Positions 61,054 to 64,000 of a DNA stretch of 64,000 bases are shown here, piece by piece. The position numbers and the translations under genes were made by a program. The stretch is taken from assembly GCF_030269685.1 (NCBI RefSeq), contig NZ_BSTT01000002.1, positions 682,001 to 746,000 of the forward strand, written 5' to 3'. The stretch is from Actinomycetospora sp. NBRC 106378 (GTDB taxonomy: Bacteria > Actinomycetota > Actinomycetes > Mycobacteriales > Pseudonocardiaceae). Each line of letters opens with the position of its first letter. The first letter of the stretch is position 1. The notes under the pieces were generated by a model. That model was not told the origin of the DNA. It was given only the letters and a program-made list of their open reading frames with translations, and made no database searches.

Positions 61054-62283
61054 TCAGGCCGCGGTTGTCAAGGCGGGCCGACGACGCCGGGCGTGCACCA
61101 GATTGATCGCCACGGCCGCGGCGCCGAGGACGACGACCACGCCGCCGTAGACCTCCGCGGCGGTCGCCAGACCGACGATGCCGCTGCCGATTCCCGCGAC
61201 CACGGCGGGCACCGAGAACGCGGTGTAGGAGATGACGTAGGCGACGGCGAACAGTTCGCCCCGTTCGCCCGGTTCCGCGATCTCGGCGAACACCCCGAAA
61301 CAGGCCAGGGCGGCCGCCCCGAATCCGATCCCCGCGACCACGGTGCCGAGTCCGGCGACGAGCACGGACGTCAGGGCCATCCCGGCCAGGGTCACCGTCG
61401 TGCCGACCGCGAGCAGTCCGGCCGCGGGCGCCACCAGGCCGCGCACCGGGCGGTCGCGCAACAGGTAGGACGCCAGGGCGCCGGTGCCACAGAGCAGGGT
61501 CACGACCAGCCCGCCGACGAGCCGCGACCCCACCCCGAGCAGCGTCGCCGCGATGGACGGCCCGAGGGACATGTAGAGCCCGCCGAGGGCCCAGCTCGTG
61601 ACGAGCACCGGGGTCACGGCGAGCACCTCGCCGCGCAGGCGGGGGGCGACGCCGACCCGCGGGACCAACGACGCCCACACGCCGGTCCGCCGCGTCGCGG
61701 TCTCCGGCAGTACGGCCACGATCACCGCCGAGAGCACGAGGAGCGCGAGCAGCACGATCCACACCAGGCGCGTGGGCGCCGGGGCGAGCTGGATGAGCGC
61801 GCCGGCACCGACCGCGCCGGCGGCCAGGCCGGCGAGGGTGCCCACACCCGTGACCATCCCGGCGCGGTGCGGGGCCTCGCGGGGCGCGAGGTCGACCATC
61901 GTCGCGCCCAGGGTCGTGATCGCGGCGCCGGTCGCGATGCCCTGCAGCACCCGGGCGACGAGCAGCGCCGGGACCCCACCCGCCGTCAGGAAGACGACGA
62001 AGGAGATCGCCTCGAGGGCGATCGCCCCGGCCAGCACGGGGCGGCGCCCGACGTGGTCGGAGAGGGCGCCGACGACGAGGAGTGCGCCGAGCAGTCCGAG
62101 CACGTAGACGGCGAAGACGATGGTCAGCGTCGCGGCCGAGAACCCGAAGAGCTGCTGGTAGAGCGGGTACAGCGGGCTCGGCACGCTGGAGGCGGCGGGG
62201 AAGAGCACGACGATGCCGCCGACGGCCGCGAACAGCCGGGCACGGGTCCGATCCTCAGAGCGCACAGATCGCTGCGTTTGCAC
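61054..62283 (-). CDS. Major facilitator superfamily exporter
   Basis: 409 residues, twelve predicted membrane helices. Motif A appears as GALSDHVGRRPVLAG, and RVLQGIATGAAITTLGATMVDLAP resembles drug-efflux members (DHA1). GTG at 62283 starts QTQRSVRSED. It is divergent from a TetR gene. A 13-base direct repeat lies at both ends of the intergenic region, so the TetR protein probably controls it. Confidence 0.93.
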   Translation of the reverse strand: MQTQRSVRSEDRTRARLFAAVGGIVVLFPAASSVPSPLYPLYQQLFGFSAATLTIVFAVYVLGLLGALLVVGALSDHVGRRPVLAGAIALEAISFVVFLTAGGVPALLVARVLQGIATGAAITTLGATMVDLAPREAPHRAGMVTGVGTLAGLAAGAVGAGALIQLAPAPTRLVWIVLLALLVLSAVIVAVLPETATRRTGVWASLVPRVGVAPRLRGEVLAVTPVLVTSWALGGLYMSLGPSIAATLLGVGSRLVGGLVVTLLCGTGALASYLLRDRPVRGLVAPAAGLLAVGTTVTLAGMALTSVLVAGLGTVVAGIGFGAAALACFGVFAEIAEPGERGELFAVAYVISYTAFSVPAVVAGIGSGIVGLATAAEVYGGVVVVLGAAAVAINLVHARRRRPALTTAA

Positions 62284-62324
62284 GACGGCGACGCTAGCAC
62301 GCCTGCGGCAAAGATCGCTGCGTT
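62266..62324. repeat. Direct repeat AGATCGCTGCGTT between divergent MFS and TetR genes
   Basis: AGATCGCTGCGTT occurs at 62266-62278 (inside the first MFS codons) and at 62312-62324 (12 bases before the TetR start), 46 bases apart. Paired sites flanking divergent starts suggest binding of the TetR protein. Confidence 0.55.
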
Positions 62325-62335
62325 AGTATTGCCGT

Positions 62336-62932
62336 ATGAACGAGGCGAGCGGGTCGCGGCCCGGAGGACGGTCCGCGCGGGTGCGTGCGTCGGTGCACCG
62401 GGCGGTCGAGGACCTGGTCGCCGAGGGCGTGCGGATCGAGGACCTCACCATCCCGGTCATCGCGGCCCGGGCCGGGGTCCACGCGACGACGGTCTACCGG
62501 CGCTGGGGATCGGTGGCGGAGCTGCTGGCCTCGGTCGCGGAGCACCGCTTCACCGGCGACGTGGTGGTGCCCGACACGGGCTCCCTCGGCGCCGACCTCG
62601 AGCGGTGGGCCACCGACGTGGCGCGCGACCTCGCCGACCCGGACACCCTCGCGCTGATGCGCGCCTCCATCGGGGCGGGGGAGACCGCCTCGTGCGCCTG
62701 CACCGCCGACCGCCGCACCCAGATCGCCGCGGTCCTGGAGCGGGAGACCGCACGCGGGGGAGACGTGCCCGCGGTCGACGCCGTGGTCGACGGCCTCCTC
62801 GCGCCGCTGTACTACTCCGCGCTGTTCGTGCCCGCGCACGACGACGGGCCCGCACCCGGGGATCGGGTACGGGCCCTCGTCGGGAAGCTGCTGGGCGGCG
62901 ACGTGCTCTCCGCTCAGGCGCTGACGCCGTAG
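62336..62932 (+). CDS. TetR-family regulator
   Basis: 198 residues. The helix-turn-helix is LTIPVIAARAGVHATTVYRRWG, given here as IAARAGVHATTVYRRWG, typical of TetR proteins controlling efflux. SCACTADRRTQ in the ligand domain has two close cysteines that could sense redox or metals. It is divergent from the MFS gene and its 3' end overlaps the converging alkane monooxygenase by 19 bases. Confidence 0.92.
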   Translation: MNEASGSRPGGRSARVRASVHRAVEDLVAEGVRIEDLTIPVIAARAGVHATTVYRRWGSVAELLASVAEHRFTGDVVVPDTGSLGADLERWATDVARDLADPDTLALMRASIGAGETASCACTADRRTQIAAVLERETARGGDVPAVDAVVDGLLAPLYYSALFVPAHDDGPAPGDRVRALVGKLLGGDVLSAQALTP

Positions 62933-64000
62933 CGCCGGCGCTTGCGGGGCAGCACGTTGGCGAGCTCGAGGTCGCCGTCGTAGTGCGCCCGGACCTTCGG
63001 GTCCATGACGGCCCGCCACAGCGGCGGGATCACCGCGACGACGATCATCGTGCCGTAGCCGCTGGGCAGCTGCGGCGACTCCTCGAAGTGGCGCAGCGTC
63101 TGGTAGCGGCGCACCGGGTTCGCGTGGTGGTCGGAGTGGCGCTGCAGCTGGTAGAGCAGCAGGTTCGAGACCGTGTGGTCGGCGTTCCAGGAATGGCGCG
63201 GGTCGACCCGCTCGTACCGGCCGTCGGCCCGCTTCTGGCGCTTGAGCCCGTAGTGCTCGAGGTAGTTCACGACCTCGAGCAGGCTGAATCCGACGAACGC
63301 CTGGACCAGCAGCCACCCGAGCACGGTCCAGCCGAAGACCGCGGTGAGGGCGCCGAACAGGACGACGGTCATCGCCCACGCGATCAGGATGTCGTTGCGC
63401 CAGGTCCAGTAGCTCTTGTCGTGGCGCGCGAACCGCTTCTTCTCCAGGTGCCAGGAACTGGTCAGCGAACCCCAGACGCTGCGCGGCAGGAAGCTCAGCC
63501 AGAAGTTCTCACCGAGGCGTGAGCTCGCCGGGTCCTCCGGGGTCGCGACCCGCACGTGGTGACCGCGGTTGTGCTCGACGTAGAAGTGGCCGTACGCGGA
63601 CGTGGCGAGCGCGATCTTCGAGAGCCAGCGCTCGTTCTCCTCGCGCTTGTGCCCGAGCTCGTGCGCGGTGTTGATCGCGACCCCGGAGACGACGCCCATC
63701 GTCAGGGCGAGCCCGAGGTCGCTGTACCAGGGCAGGTCCTGCGTGGCCCAGACCCAGCACGTGAAGACGAGGCTCACGTACTGCACCGGGAGGAACAGGA
63801 AGGTGATCCACCGGTAGTACCGGTCCGCCTCGAGGCGGGCCCGCTCGGACTCCGGCGGGTTGTCGTCGGTGGTGCCGACGAGCAGGTCGAGGGCCGGCAG
63901 CGCTACGAACAGGATGATCGGGCCGAGCCACCAGAACAGACCCAGGCCGGTCGCGTGCACCAGCCCGTATGCGGCGATCGGCAGGGCCGGCATCACCACG
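62914..64000 (-). CDS. alkB: Alkane 1-monooxygenase (AlkB), N-terminus beyond window
   Basis: At least 361 residues. The integral-membrane di-iron hydroxylase is identified by four histidine motifs: HELGHK, EHNRGHH, NYLEHYG and LQRHSDHH, plus several membrane helices. It oxidises medium-chain alkanes to primary alcohols with electrons from rubredoxin. The frame is still open at the window edge, so the start and any rubredoxin genes lie outside. It could also be a related fatty-acyl or terpenoid hydroxylase, but the NYLEHYGL motif favours AlkB. Confidence 0.93.
   Translation of the reverse strand, partial: VVMPALPIAAYGLVHATGLGLFWWLGPIILFVALPALDLLVGTTDDNPPESERARLEADRYYRWITFLFLPVQYVSLVFTCWVWATQDLPWYSDLGLALTMGVVSGVAINTAHELGHKREENERWLSKIALATSAYGHFYVEHNRGHHVRVATPEDPASSRLGENFWLSFLPRSVWGSLTSSWHLEKKRFARHDKSYWTWRNDILIAWAMTVVLFGALTAVFGWTVLGWLLVQAFVGFSLLEVVNYLEHYGLKRQKRADGRYERVDPRHSWNADHTVSNLLLYQLQRHSDHHANPVRRYQTLRHFEESPQLPSGYGTMIVVAVIPPLWRAVMDPKVRAHYDGDLELANVLPRKRRRYGVSA

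Noticed and set aside
1-64000. Search by eye for tRNA, rRNA, CRISPR arrays, transposases and integrases
   Set aside because: No cloverleaf-like CCA-ended segments, no regular spacer repeats and no DDE or tyrosine-recombinase motifs were seen.

Overview
This window reads as chromosomal DNA of a very high-GC actinomycete, most likely Pseudonocardiaceae or a close relative. The evidence is codon use (third positions almost always G or C, frequent GTG starts), an arabinosyltransferase of the Emb type (arabinogalactan cell wall), a DUF397 protein, many FCD-type GntR, IclR, TetR and LuxR regulators, and a rich set of CoA-linked catabolic genes. I see no rRNA, tRNA, CRISPR array, insertion sequence or prophage. 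About 60 protein genes are supported, packed tightly with many 4-base ATGA/GTGA overlaps.

Layout. 1-2.4 kb: a minus-strand group with somewhat relaxed codon use, holding a 74-codon ORF, an HExxH metalloprotein and a SAM methyltransferase cut by the window edge. 2.4-9.3 kb: APH-like phosphotransferase plus quinone oxidoreductase, cytochrome P450, secreted nuclease-like protein, DMT transporter, membrane esterase and DUF397 protein. 9.3-18.8 kb: LuxR regulator, hemerythrin protein, HSL-type hydrolase with FAD oxidase, DapA-like aldolase, 2Fe-2S protein, polyol dehydrogenase, GntR/MFS pair and HbpS-like protein. 18.8-21.9 kb: a three-gene signalling unit of PAS/PP2C phosphatase, B12-binding protein with the photoreceptor signature Wx9EH, and STAS antagonist. 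21.9-34 kb: crotonase; hydrolase/response regulator/histidine kinase operon; AidB-like acyl-CoA dehydrogenase; monooxygenase-like membrane protein plus deaminase; aldo-keto reductase; a frameshifted 5-formyl-THF cyclo-ligase; cyclase plus acyl-CoA ligase.

34-47 kb: HdeD and DUF305 proteins, the Emb arabinosyltransferase, then a regulon with two matching palindromic operators between a PEP-mutase/isocitrate-lyase family gene and a GntR-isochorismatase-RutA-like operon; a degenerate HAD protein; TetR, AtuA and CaiB-type CoA transferase. 47-52 kb: phosphatase, VOC protein, phosphosulfolactate synthase-like protein, acyltransferase and acyl-CoA ligase, then a PHB-depolymerase-like esterase. 52-57 kb: an IclR-led osmoprotectant (OpuC/ProU type) ABC operon. 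57-64 kb: L,D-transpeptidase, ABC exporter with a long proline-rich tail, a 46-residue peptide with 8 Cys and 8 His, MFS/TetR divergent pair, and an alkane monooxygenase cut by the window edge.

The most unusual items are the putative light-responsive B12/PP2C/STAS module, the Cys/His-rich peptide preceding an ABC exporter, the metalloprotein/methyltransferase/small-ORF group at the left edge, and a family of related intergenic hairpins containing CGGCACT/AGTGCCG.
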